The notes: a model not told the origin generated them from the letters alone. Numbered from the stretch's first letter, positions 36,430 through 44,824 are shown. The stretch: 58,067 nucleotides of DNA from Candidatus Heimdallarchaeota archaeon (GCA_030614005.1 JAUWKS010000018.1:1-58067); one strand, 5' to 3'. Translations and numbers: made by a program.

Positions 36430-37701
36430 ATGAAAAAAGACACAAGCATTCAGATAACCAATGAGGATTCTAAACAAAGCAAAATAGCTTTCCTTACAAA
36501 GATACAACTATTTCTAAGAAGAGTTGGAGCATATATTGCTGCTGCGTTCATAGACTATAGAAGGTCACCTTTGACAGTATTTTTCTCAGTTGCCTATCCG
36601 ATAATTTTAATTCTACTTTTTGGAGCAATTTTTGCAGATAGCAATAACTCGTTCACTGCTTTCACAGTTTATGTGCAAAGTGAAGGAGATGAGGGATATG
36701 TGATTTCTCCAGTTCAGACACTTAATTTTACGGATGATCTCATTAATGCTTTGCAAACAATGAAAACAAATGACAGTGAATCACTATTTGATGTTCATTT
36801 CATCCCACTAACGAATGACCAGAATGGTGCTATTAATCCTGGTGACTATCTTGAGGAAGTCCAAGGATACATTTCTCTAGTAATACCCTTTAATTTCACT
36901 CAAGAAGTATTATTTAACCCGGATGTAACAAACCTTCAAATAATTCTGGATGAAAGTTCACAATCAGCATCTATTGCTTACAGTATTATTAGCAGTGTGA
37001 TCTATCAATTCAATTTAGGTGTTTCAGGTTATAATGAAACTAAGATTGGGTTAGATACTTTTGATATCTATTTGGAAGAAGAAATTGCTTACTTTGAATT
37101 TCTAATTCCTGGTATGATTTGTGTGGCACTGATGAATAATGGTGTAATGGGTACGATTAATAGATATTCATTCTTTAGAAAACAAGGATTCTTCCGAAAA
37201 CTATCAGCATCACCAATGAATAAAGCAGATGTTGTTGTTGGTGAAACTTCTTGGCAATTTGTTCAAGGAGCGATATCAATTATAGCTATTTTACTTGTAG
37301 GTTGGTTGGTATTTAAAGTACCGAGTGGAGATTTCAGTTGGATTATTAGAATTCTCGATTGGAAGATTATTCTAGTAACAATATCAGCAGTTATGTCATT
37401 TGTTGGTTTGGGAATGATTGGATCAAGGCTCTCCAAGAATCCTGATGCAGCAACAGCTCTTGGCAATTTCCTTACTTTCCCGATGATGTTCTTGAGCGGA
37501 GCATTTTTCGATGTATCTGGTGTGCCTGGAGTAAATGTCATATCAAAATTGTTACCCTTAACCTATTTGATAGATGCACTCCGTGCGACAATGATAACGG
37601 GAAACGTATCCATTGCCTGGATTAATATTGGAATAAGCTTTGCATTTGGAACTGCTTTAATGATAATTGGCATTCTAATTACAAAACTAACAGAAGAATA
37701 A
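36430..37701 (+). CDS. ABC-2-type permease subunit 2
   Basis: A 423-residue paralogue of the preceding permease with the same layout: one N-terminal helix, an outer domain of about 150 residues and a C-terminal bundle ('LTFPMMFLSGAFFDVSGVP', 'LLPLTYLIDALRA'). It starts with ATG after AAGGAGGAAT, 12 bp after its partner, and is followed by a terminator hairpin, so the exporter operon ends here. Confidence 0.88.
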   Translation: MKKDTSIQITNEDSKQSKIAFLTKIQLFLRRVGAYIAAAFIDYRRSPLTVFFSVAYPIILILLFGAIFADSNNSFTAFTVYVQSEGDEGYVISPVQTLNFTDDLINALQTMKTNDSESLFDVHFIPLTNDQNGAINPGDYLEEVQGYISLVIPFNFTQEVLFNPDVTNLQIILDESSQSASIAYSIISSVIYQFNLGVSGYNETKIGLDTFDIYLEEEIAYFEFLIPGMICVALMNNGVMGTINRYSFFRKQGFFRKLSASPMNKADVVVGETSWQFVQGAISIIAILLVGWLVFKVPSGDFSWIIRILDWKIILVTISAVMSFVGLGMIGSRLSKNPDAATALGNFLTFPMMFLSGAFFDVSGVPGVNVISKLLPLTYLIDALRATMITGNVSIAWINIGISFAFGTALMIIGILITKLTEE

Positions 37702-37703
37702 TG

Positions 37704-37732
37704 CAAAAATCTTTCAAAAAGGAGGATTTTTG
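37704..37732 (+). terminator. Terminator-like inverted repeat after the ABC exporter
   Basis: CAAAAATC and GATTTTTG form an 8-bp stem just after the permease stop, followed by T-rich sequence (including CTTTTTTGAG near 37740). Confidence 0.5.
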
Positions 37733-37937
37733 TCTTAACTCTTTTTTGAGAATAAACAATTTGTTATATAATTAATGAATTATTGTGTTTAAAAAACAAT
37801 CTTTTCTCTAAAAATCAAATCTTTTGCTTAATTAATTAATTCTCTTATTCTTATCGTTCTTTGCCACAAAAATAAGCTATTTATATCGTTTCTTGCAACT
37901 AATAAGAATATACTATCGTGAAAGGAGAATAAACTTT

Positions 37938-38429
37938 TTGAAACCACTAAGTCTCTGTTTAGTTCAAATGGGTGATAAAGGATTGGAGATGGTGTCCTCA
38001 CATCCCAAAGTTTTACCAAAGGAAGTTCTGAATGAATTGACCTACAAGTCAATGCCTATGGGAGCTAAAGCAGGAGAATTTGCTTCCTCCTCTGTAGGTG
38101 ATTTATTTTACTCAAGTTATATCTTTTCTTTGCCAAGAGAAGGGTCTCGAGACAATATTTGTGCTATAATTGCTGTTTTTAATGACATGAAGTACAATAT
38201 TGACGGAATTAGAAAAATTTTCTCGTTTTTAATTAAGGAATTAGAAACAAACACTCTCCTAAAATTGGATCTAATAGAGGAAATATTGCCTAATCTCTAT
38301 AATGGTTTTAGTAAAGGAAATATTCGAATAAAAATTAGCTCAGTAGCGACAATAACAATTGATTTTGAAAATAAAACAGAAGAACCGATTGATGAAACAA
38401 ATGTTCTAGAAGACGACTTATGGAAATAA
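37938..38429 (+). CDS. Longin-like domain protein next to the GTPase
   Basis: A protein of about 163 residues with a small alpha/beta layout ('LSLCLVQMGDKGLEMVSSHP', 'YSSYIFSLPREGSRDNICAIIAVFND', then two helices) that looks like the longin/roadblock-type folds found beside small GTPases in Asgard archaea and in eukaryotic trafficking complexes. The call is by pattern only; no catalytic residues are expected. TTG 37938 after AAAGGAG is preferred to ATG 37893. It is the first of three tightly spaced genes (28 bp to the GTPase). It may act as a GTPase regulator or platform. Confidence 0.55.
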   Translation: MKPLSLCLVQMGDKGLEMVSSHPKVLPKEVLNELTYKSMPMGAKAGEFASSSVGDLFYSSYIFSLPREGSRDNICAIIAVFNDMKYNIDGIRKIFSFLIKELETNTLLKLDLIEEILPNLYNGFSKGNIRIKISSVATITIDFENKTEEPIDETNVLEDDLWK

Positions 38430-38457
38430 CAACTGTCTAGAAAAGGAGTGTGAATGT

Positions 38458-38997
38458 GTGTCATTTCTACGAAATCTCTTCAAAAGAAGAACAAAAGAAG
38501 TCGATATAACGATTTGTGGTTTAGCCAGCGCAGGAAAAACAACTATTGTGAGATATCTTGAGACTGGTCAATTTGTGGAAACACAACCAACAATGGGTAT
38601 CAACCGTGGTGAGACAATTAAAGTTGAAAAACTTGAAATAAATATTTTTGATCTAGGTGGGCAAGATGATTTCAGAGTTCTCTGGCCCGAAGTTAATGAA
38701 AATTCAAATGGCGTAGTTTTTGTTGTTGATAAACACGATGCAATGAAATTTGAAGAGGCTCGTCTAGCATTTCAAGAAATTGTCAAATCACAAATACATG
38801 AAGATGTTATTGTACTTATTTTATTACACAAAAATGATATTCCTGGAGGAATGGCTCGAAGCACTTTCATTCAAGACTTTGATTTAATTGATTTATCATT
38901 TAAATGGGCATGCTATGAAACTTCTGCAAAAACAGGTGAGAACATCTTCGAAGCATTCAGATGGTTTTTTGATCAATTAATGGAGGAATCTTCTTAA
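38458..38997 (+). CDS. Arf/Sar-like small GTPase
   Basis: A 179-residue Ras-superfamily GTPase of the Arf-like branch. G1 is 'GLASAGKT' (21-28), G2 Thr lies in 'QPTMG' (T45), G3 is 'DLGGQ' (65-69, the Arf/SRbeta form), G4 is 'HKND' at 124-127 in place of NKxD, and G5 is 'TSAK' (155-158). The N-terminus 'MSFLRNLFKRR' is short, basic and amphipathic and may touch the membrane. The start is GTG after AAAGGAG. Its stop overlaps the start of the 7-TM gene by one base. This is one of the clearest eukaryote-like genes in the window. The His in G4 could weaken guanine specificity. Confidence 0.88.
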   Translation: MSFLRNLFKRRTKEVDITICGLASAGKTTIVRYLETGQFVETQPTMGINRGETIKVEKLEINIFDLGGQDDFRVLWPEVNENSNGVVFVVDKHDAMKFEEARLAFQEIVKSQIHEDVIVLILLHKNDIPGGMARSTFIQDFDLIDLSFKWACYETSAKTGENIFEAFRWFFDQLMEESS

Positions 38998-39851
38998 TGG
39001 CCAACGCTTTAACATGGTTTTATATTATTTTTTCATGGTTAACAGTAACTGTGAATATTGTATTGGCAGGTGCTTTACTTAAAAACTTCCTCAATAAAAA
39101 AACTACAGGAACGTTAATTCTATTTACATCCTATCTAATAATTGGTATTAGTACTATTTTCGGTGCAATTCTTTACACAGCAGAATATTTCGGAATCGGA
39201 ATTGAGTTTGTAGGTGTAAATCAAACAATGGGAACAGTTCTTCCAGTGGGTGCATTGCTCCTAATCTATGTTTTCACTTGTAGGCACATTCTTAGAGATA
39301 ATGAAATGGTAAAATCCATGCATTTGATAATCATTTCTGTTTTGATTGGTTTTATTTTGGCACTTTATTTTTTGGCTATATTTGGAATCACACAACCAGA
39401 TGGTTTCATATTTGCAGAAGGTCAAAGTCCATTATGGTATCAAATAACTAAAACCGATGTTCCAAACACAAATCTATTTAGCTTGACAATAATTTCTACT
39501 ACTTTAGTTATTACTGCAATTCAAATATATATCAATACTAGAATTATTGTGAGAGCATTTATGCTCTCTCGTAGAACCGATAAGATTATTCGCAAACGTG
39601 GTCTGCAAATGATTGGTTGGGGTTTAGTTATTTATATTGTAGCTGGAATTATTCTTGCTTTAGAATTGGTTATTCCTTGGTCTGTAGGTAGTTTTGCCCC
39701 TACTATTTTCTGGACTCTACGAAAGACGATATTCTTTGCTTCATATGTAGTCCTTTACTTGGGTTGGATTATGCCCGACTGGTTCAGAAGACGTCTACGA
39801 GGAAAAACTTGGTTTGAAATGCAATATAAAACAGTCACAAAACAGTCTTAG
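38997..39851 (+). CDS. Seven-helix membrane protein in the GTPase cassette
   Basis: A 284-residue integral membrane protein with about seven hydrophobic segments (roughly 5-30, 38-62, 75-95, 107-130, 157-185, 202-225 and 235-262). A basic cytoplasmic loop ('SRRTDKIIRKRG') precedes helix 6, and a basic C-terminal tail ('RRRLRGKTW') follows helix 7. The layout resembles 7TM sensor modules. It overlaps the GTPase stop codon by one base, which implies translational coupling and a likely functional link, such as a membrane receptor or anchor for the GTPase. No recognised family; the number of helices is an estimate. Confidence 0.65.
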   Translation: MANALTWFYIIFSWLTVTVNIVLAGALLKNFLNKKTTGTLILFTSYLIIGISTIFGAILYTAEYFGIGIEFVGVNQTMGTVLPVGALLLIYVFTCRHILRDNEMVKSMHLIIISVLIGFILALYFLAIFGITQPDGFIFAEGQSPLWYQITKTDVPNTNLFSLTIISTTLVITAIQIYINTRIIVRAFMLSRRTDKIIRKRGLQMIGWGLVIYIVAGIILALELVIPWSVGSFAPTIFWTLRKTIFFASYVVLYLGWIMPDWFRRRLRGKTWFEMQYKTVTKQS

Positions 39852-39866
39852 GGGAAACATTCCTCT
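39850..39866 (+). terminator. Terminator hairpin after the longin/GTPase/7-TM operon
   Basis: AGGGGAA and TTCCTCT (one G-T pair) form a stem over a 3-nt loop directly at the stop codon, followed by a T-run near 39875. Confidence 0.55.
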
Positions 39867-40106
39867 ATCTCTACTTTTTTTGGTTTTGAATATTTTTCTA
39901 CAAGATGTTCTGTATCACTTTTTTGTTATCAATTGCGATGTCTTTAAATAGATGATTGGTGACTACTCTCTCGCTGGTTAGATAATCTCTAATCAACGGT
40001 GAGTGAGTTGACCTAACTCGGTTTTTAGAGTTTAAAATTCGAAGTGGATTGTGAGTTGACCGACCGTCCCTCTACTAGTTCACTGTGAATCAACTAGGTG
40101 AATAAA
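39867..40106 (+). other. Gap with repeats and hairpins leading to two tiny ORFs
   Basis: No gene of normal size. Visible are GAGTT/AACTC around 'GACCT' near 40006-40020, two copies of 'GTGAGTTGACC'-like sequence (about 40000 and 40051), and CTAGTT/AACTAG at 40075-40097, just before the start of a 28-codon ORF. This could be a structured leader. Confidence 0.35.
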
Positions 40107-40193
40107 ATGTATAAACAAAAACAAGAAATTCGTAATGAATTCAGAAAAGTGCTGGCTAAACCAGGAATTGAAGTCCATCGAACATTGAAATAA
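40107..40193 (+). CDS. Possible 28-aa small protein
   Basis: ATG 40107 follows a TAGGTG site and reads a 28-residue basic peptide (MYKQKQEIRN... ending in RTLK). Evidence is limited to a start, an RBS-like site and a stop; it may be a leader peptide for the next ORF, 34 bp away. Confidence 0.25.
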   Translation: MYKQKQEIRNEFRKVLAKPGIEVHRTLK

Positions 40194-40227
40194 ATAAATA
40201 CCAAATACCGAAAGGAGAAACAAAAAA

Positions 40228-40332
40228 ATGACAAATAAAAACCATAAATCAAGTAGAAAAATCAATACAAGCATTGCAAAGGCAAGAAATGAGAGCCTAA
40301 ATTTGAATTTCCATATTGTGATTAACAAATAG
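40228..40332 (+). CDS. Possible 34-aa small basic protein
   Basis: An excellent ribosome-binding site (AAAGGAGAAA at 40211-40220) precedes ATG 40228 and a 34-codon frame rich in Lys, Asn and Ser. It would be the second gene of a small two-ORF unit. No family can be recognised at this length. Confidence 0.3.
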   Translation: MTNKNHKSSRKINTSIAKARNESLNLNFHIVINK

Positions 40333-40579
40333 AAGCAATGAGAAAGATACTAGTTAACAGCACTAGCTAATCATCTCCCATTTCACCTATACATTTGCAA
40401 ACAGAAAATTGAGTCAGAACAGAGAACGGATCAAACCGTTAGTGATCAAACATGGATGCCTGCATTGCAGGTGTTCAACTTGATATTTTCAGCTAATTTT
40501 ACTTCAAAATTAACCTATTAAGAAAAAGTTATTGAAGGTAAGAAAGAGGAATCGGGAAAAATTCCTCCATCTTCCTTCC
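40333..40579. other. Noncoding gap with hairpins
   Basis: No ORF. A hairpin CCTG-CATTG-CAGG lies at 40459-40471, and the terminator of the minus-strand HAAS-type gene lies at its right end (listed separately). Otherwise nothing seen. Confidence 0.4.
40546..40567 (-). terminator. Terminator hairpin for the PadR/HAAS operon
   Basis: GAGGAAT and ATTCCTC form a 7-bp stem with an 8-nt loop 13 bp beyond the stop of the minus-strand gene. Confidence 0.5.
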
Positions 40580-41773
40580 TTATTTTTGTGGGAATCCATC
40601 AAAACCTAGCCGAGTCATTCGAATGAAATCAGATAACATCTTTAAGATTGTTCCACCAATTACTACCCACACAACAATTGTTGCTATGGTTTGGAAGGTA
40701 TCTGCAGTGATATAGGTTTGAACGAATCCAAATACCCAATCATAGGCAATTTCACGTCTATAGAGAATTGCATGGTAAAGTGCGATATTAAATCCTTGAG
40801 GTGCAAGGCCAAGAAAGAGTAATGCTTGTTGTAATCCAACTCTTCTGCCGACTAAAGCTTGGAAGAAGCGTATGAATCCTAATACCAATCCTGTTACACC
40901 TGTGAGTGCAAACCAGATTTTCAGTTGATCTGGTAGAAAGTCTAGGAATGGCATGAAAGGAAGAATTATTGCTATTACACCAAATGCTATGCCCATAATT
41001 CCTTCAGAAAGATAATCTTTTCCAAGATGTTTATGTCGTTTTCCCATTCTAGGTGTTGGTTCTGTAATAGTTCTTACAGGTCTTTCCTTTACCACTTGTG
41101 GTTCTATAACTGGTTTAGTTAGCGGGACTGTTTCATACTTTTCTTCGTGAATAGAAGCTGCACGTGTATCTTCCTTCTTTGGTTCGTCTGCTGCTCTAAA
41201 TCTATCAAAAGGAATATGAAAAACAAATCTCTTTCCTAACCGATCGAAATCTTCTGGTAGATATCCTTCATGGGATAGATAGATGAATTGTACTGTAATA
41301 AGTACTAAAGCAATTGCAACACTCATCATTGAACCTGATATCCAACTTGAAAATAGCTCTCCAACACCAATACTACCATTGACAGTTGAAGGTATTCTAG
41401 TAAACATTACTAAGAGATTAATTCCAAGTAGTACTCCAGCAACGATATAGACAACTTTAGTGTAACCTGTCCACAATTCCTCTGTGATGAAGAATTTTGG
41501 TTTGCCTCGTCGTTTGTATTCTCCAGCAATTTTGCTTGGAGTGCCCATCTGATCAATGACTTGTTTTATATCCTCTATTGATGGTTCTTCTCCATCAGCC
41601 AATTCAGTTGCTCTATCCCAAATATGGGTTTCAAGCTCTTCTAGGATGTCAACTACATTCTTTTTCTCATCTTTTAACCAGAATGGTAGCTTTCTTTCAA
41701 CTTCATCCAAGAATTCTTTGACAAGTCTTTGATCTTCGCTTAAATTTTCTAAATTATTTTTGTTTTCACTCAT
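40580..41773 (-). CDS. HAAS/DUF1700-like membrane protein paired with PadR
   Basis: A 397-residue protein. The first 90 residues ('VKEFLDEVERKLPFWLKDEKKNVVDILEELETHI', read in pieces: acidic helices ending 'MGTPSKIAGEYKRRG') are typical of the HAAS (DUF1700) domain that accompanies PadR regulators. Then come two membrane helices (about 105-125 and 140-165), a charged middle region (about 185-245) and four further helices to the C-terminus. The protein starts 4 bp after PadR. In known pairs the HAAS protein senses envelope or small-molecule signals and is regulated by PadR. Here the extra membrane bundle makes it larger than usual. Confidence 0.7.
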   Translation of the reverse strand: MSENKNNLENLSEDQRLVKEFLDEVERKLPFWLKDEKKNVVDILEELETHIWDRATELADGEEPSIEDIKQVIDQMGTPSKIAGEYKRRGKPKFFITEELWTGYTKVVYIVAGVLLGINLLVMFTRIPSTVNGSIGVGELFSSWISGSMMSVAIALVLITVQFIYLSHEGYLPEDFDRLGKRFVFHIPFDRFRAADEPKKEDTRAASIHEEKYETVPLTKPVIEPQVVKERPVRTITEPTPRMGKRHKHLGKDYLSEGIMGIAFGVIAIILPFMPFLDFLPDQLKIWFALTGVTGLVLGFIRFFQALVGRRVGLQQALLFLGLAPQGFNIALYHAILYRREIAYDWVFGFVQTYITADTFQTIATIVVWVVIGGTILKMLSDFIRMTRLGFDGFPQK

Positions 41774-41777
41774 TACA

Positions 41778-42308
41778 TCACGCCCTCTGACTAATTAACT
41801 CCTCTACAAAAATACCACAAACTTCGCAGTATTTTGCATCAACATCCAATTTGATTTGATTTGCACAGTTAGGACAATACATAAACTCATCTTCAGGGAG
41901 ATCGATTCCAAACTCCATCAAAGGAGATATTGCTTCAAGAAGTTTAGCAAAAAATCCTGTCATATGATTTAGTAGTTTATGTCCTGCATCCGTTAAGATG
42001 TAATATCTTCTCGGGCGGCCCGTTAATTCTTTCTTTTCAGACTTGAGAACTCCACCTTTCTCCATTTTTCGTAATAGTGGGTACAATGTTCCTTCCTCAA
42101 TAATCAGTACATTGTTTGTTTCTTGTTCTAATTCTTTTAGTAATTGATATCCATAGATTCCTTCATCGGGATATCGTTTGAGGATTTGTAATACCGTAAC
42201 GGTAGATATTCCTCGTAGTAATTCTGATTCAAAGCTTTCAACGTATGTTCTAAAGTGGTCATTGCCGATCAATGCTTCCGGGTGGAATGATTTTACTTTT
42301 TTTAACAC
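41778..42308 (-). CDS. PadR-family regulator with a C-terminal zinc ribbon
   Basis: A winged-helix PadR domain occupies residues about 30-125 ('LLRGISTVTVLQILKRYPDEGIYGYQLLKEL' style opening, 'EGTLYPLLRKMEKGGVL', 'GRPRRYYILTDAG'). A C-terminal Cys4 zinc ribbon ('YCPNCANQI', 'YCEVCGIFVEEL') is an archaeal-type addition. PadR proteins repress transcription and are relieved by ligands. GTG start. It is divergent from the Mre11-like gene across a promoter with two inverted repeats, and followed by the HAAS-type gene. Confidence 0.85.
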   Translation of the reverse strand: MLKKVKSFHPEALIGNDHFRTYVESFESELLRGISTVTVLQILKRYPDEGIYGYQLLKELEQETNNVLIIEEGTLYPLLRKMEKGGVLKSEKKELTGRPRRYYILTDAGHKLLNHMTGFFAKLLEAISPLMEFGIDLPEDEFMYCPNCANQIKLDVDAKYCEVCGIFVEELISQRA

Positions 42309-42337
42309 GAGTATTCGCCTTCTTTTGTTATATTGTT

Positions 42338-42399
42338 TAGTATTGCTGTTATATTATTGATACAATACTATACCACATATAGTATATGCTATATATAAA
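42338..42399. promoter_or_regulatory. Divergent promoter with two inverted repeats, candidate PadR operator
   Basis: TAGTATTG (42338-42345) and CAATACTA (42363-42370) are a perfect 8-bp inverted repeat. TATAG/CTATA (42378-42393) forms a second palindrome that overlaps a TATA element readable on both strands (TTTATATA on the minus strand at 42392-42399). This is the expected site for PadR autorepression and may also affect the Mre11-like gene. Confidence 0.5.
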
Positions 42400-42486
42400 C
42401 ATTCACATTTCTTGGAAAAAAAGAAATAGCAAAAAATAGTGAGCTACAAAGTAAAAATATTTTAGGTGGTAGGTGGTAAATTATGC

Positions 42487-43491
42487 ATGCGTCTATTAGC
42501 AATTGCAGATACACACTTTGGATTTGAATCAGGTAAATCCGCAGAAGCTCGAAAATTTACTTATGAAAGTATGTTCAATAAATTTGAAGAAATAATTGCT
42601 ATTGCTAAAAAGCAAAAAGTAGATGCGATTTTGCATGCCGGTGATTTTTTCAATAGAAGTGCACCTCGAAAAAAAGTGCTAAAGAGATCCTATGAATTGG
42701 TTGAGAGAATTTTACTTGAAGACATTGATTTTCTGGTTATCCCGGGTAATCACGAGCGAGCTAAGTTACCTGAATCTTTATTGAGCTTTCATAAAAAAAG
42801 CCATTTCTTCAATAAATTGTTAAAAGTTGACTTAGACCAGTGCTCTATAGTTGGCTTTCCCTTCATACGGAATGATCCACAATCTGTGGCAGAAAAAATC
42901 AATAAATTACTACTTGCTGAACATAAAAAACCTAATATCGTACTGTGCCATCAATTATTTGAGGGTGCAACGTTTGGTCCACATCAATTTGTTTTTCGAA
43001 AGAATCATGGAACAATTAACATAACTGCTGCTTTCGAAGATGTTTCTCTAATTATTTCTGGTCACATTCATCGTGCTCAAATTCTTTTTGATGGCTTAGT
43101 CGTTTATCCGGGTTCAATTGAACGAACAAGTTTTCTTGAATTTATAGAACCAAAAGGCTATCTAATGATTGATATTGAATCAAATTTTATCAAAGTGGAA
43201 TTTCATACTTTGACATCACTACCAATGAGTGTAATTGAATTACCAGTACGCAATATTGACCTTGACTACGATTCTTTGCTCTCTGCTATTAAACCCGGTC
43301 TTCATCGAACCTTATTACGATTAACTGGTCGAAAATTAACTACTGCTGAAATAGAAAATTTGAGAAACTTTTTCCCCGCTAACGAATATCCTTTATTGGT
43401 TGTTAGCCCTCGTTTGTCTGAATTTTCTCTAAAACCACTCTATACGAATAATGTTCCATTTGATTTTCCTCCTTTTGTTAAAAAATATTAA
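42487..43491 (+). CDS. Mre11/SbcD-like metallophosphoesterase
   Basis: A 334-residue phosphoesterase with the Mre11/SbcD-type blocks 'IADTHFGF', 'LHAGDFFNRS', 'IPGNHERA', 'LCHQLFEG' and 'SGHIHRAQ', and the 'YPGSIERTSF' element typical of SbcD-like nucleases. The ATG at 42487 follows an AGGTGG stretch and is preferred to the upstream GTG at 42466. No Rad50-type ATPase lies nearby, so it may act alone or with a partner encoded elsewhere. DNA nuclease activity is likely but not certain. Confidence 0.82.
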   Translation: MRLLAIADTHFGFESGKSAEARKFTYESMFNKFEEIIAIAKKQKVDAILHAGDFFNRSAPRKKVLKRSYELVERILLEDIDFLVIPGNHERAKLPESLLSFHKKSHFFNKLLKVDLDQCSIVGFPFIRNDPQSVAEKINKLLLAEHKKPNIVLCHQLFEGATFGPHQFVFRKNHGTINITAAFEDVSLIISGHIHRAQILFDGLVVYPGSIERTSFLEFIEPKGYLMIDIESNFIKVEFHTLTSLPMSVIELPVRNIDLDYDSLLSAIKPGLHRTLLRLTGRKLTTAEIENLRNFFPANEYPLLVVSPRLSEFSLKPLYTNNVPFDFPPFVKKY

Positions 43492-43673
43492 ATTTTTTCT
43501 TTTTTCAACTTTAATTAGCAACGATATAAGTCTTTTTCAAAAAAATGAGGCTTTCTTCTTAAACGATTGAGAAACGATTCTGAAAATTATGTGAATTCTT
43601 ATATAGCTGCTCTAATATTGTTCTATCAAGACTTCGTGGAGATTTAGTTCATATTTTAAAAATGGTGATTTTT

Positions 43674-44580
43674 TTGAGTGAAATCAAAATACAACATATA
43701 AAAGTTACAAAAAAATATCATTGTTCACCGAAAAATAGGTACAGGATTAAATGAAGGCAATATAATTTGTATAAATAATGATCTAGGATTAATTTTTGTT
43801 GATGCAGGACGTGTTGCACAAGATGCAAAAAAATTCCGAGAGGAAATGGAGAAGAAATATAATAAAAAAGCCAAGTATCTTATTTTAACCCATAATCATG
43901 ACGATCATACTTTCGGAGCAGAAGCATTCAAAGATCTACCAATAATTTCTTCACAAAAAGCATTTGATGATTATTACGAAATGAAAAAAGAAGGAAAGCT
44001 AAGTTTAGAATATCGTCAAGGGTTTATCAACGTAATTAAAGAAAAAGCAGCAAACGGTGAATTTGAGCTCTTGGAATCTTGGCACAATGATTTTGCTCCT
44101 AATTATTTAGCTGCTAATTTATATCCTCCAACTTTAGCTATTTCTGTAGAAATGAAACTCGGTTCACCAGAACAACAATTATTTTTCAAAGTTATCGGTG
44201 GACATACAGACTGTTCTGCATTTTTGTATTATTTACCCGAAGATATTCTGATTGCTGGTGATAACTTTAATTGTGAACATGCACAAAATTCTGGTTGCAT
44301 GCAAGCGGGAATGAATGACAAAGGTATAGCAATTCTGAAGATGTTTGAGGATCTTAATCCTAAAAAAGTTATTCCAGGTCATGGTCCAGTAGTTGAAGTA
44401 GATTATATCAGAACCTCTCGTGAATATTTTTCTAATATGTTTGAAAAATTGAAAGAGCTTAAAGAAAATGGTGTTTCTCTTGAAGAAGCATCCAAACACC
44501 CCAGTTTGCCTGAATTTTTTGACTATGAAAAACACCGGCAATGGGATCGTATTATGTCAAGCTGGTATACGCAACTCTAG
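43674..44580 (+). pseudogene. MBL-fold hydrolase with a poly-A frameshift near the start
   Basis: From 43846 the frame is a normal MBL-fold protein ('LTHNHDDHTFGAEAF' with H-x-H-x-D-H, 'GGHTDCSAFLYY', 'IAGDNFNCEHAQNSG', 'IPGHGPVVEV'). The same frame is open upstream to about 43700 ('IGTGLNEGNIICINNDLGLIFVDAGR'-type strand). The likely start, TTG 43674 after GGTGA, reads the expected 'MSEIKIQHIKVTK' in another frame. The two frames meet at an A7 run (43709-43715), and one extra A would join them. It may be a sequencing error, a real frameshift, or a gene starting at 43846. Confidence 0.7.
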
Positions 44581-44603
44581 TTGCGGGGGTCAAATTGAGG
44601 TTG

Positions 44604-44631
44604 GGCATCATTCATCTTCGAGTATGGTGCC
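44604..44631. other. Stem-loop before the radical SAM stub
   Basis: GGCATCAT (44604-44611) and ATGGTGCC (44624-44631) form an 8-bp stem with one G-T pair, flanked by TTGGG/CCCAA. It may terminate the MBL gene. Confidence 0.35.
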
Positions 44632-44668
44632 TGCCTCCCAATGATCTATTTTTTTCAAAGGTGATTAT

Positions 44669-44824
44669 ATGAATTATAGATTTGTTAAAGGAAAAGTCAA
44701 TGCGTTAGGTGTAAAGAATGTCCTCAAAGTAGGTTTTAATCCAAATAAAACATGTAACTTTGATTGTGTATATTGTATTGTTGGAAGAACGAATAAATGG
44801 TTGAACAATCGATTAGAGTTCTAA
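44669..44824 (+). pseudogene. Truncated radical SAM gene (N-terminal stub)
   Basis: A 51-residue frame starting with ATG after an AAAGGTGAT ribosome-binding site. It contains the radical SAM cluster motif 'CNFDCVYC' followed by 'VGRTN', as at the start of archaeal radical SAM proteins, then stops at 44822. The rest of the enzyme is missing, and the stub runs into the 3' end of the convergent GH57 gene. The gene was probably cut by a deletion. The preserved start and RBS suggest recent loss. Confidence 0.7.

Noticed and set aside
40080..40328. 82-aa very hydrophobic minus-strand frame
   Set aside because: Antisense of an A-rich leader and two small plus-strand ORFs; the hydrophobicity is a side effect of T-rich codons and there is no RBS.
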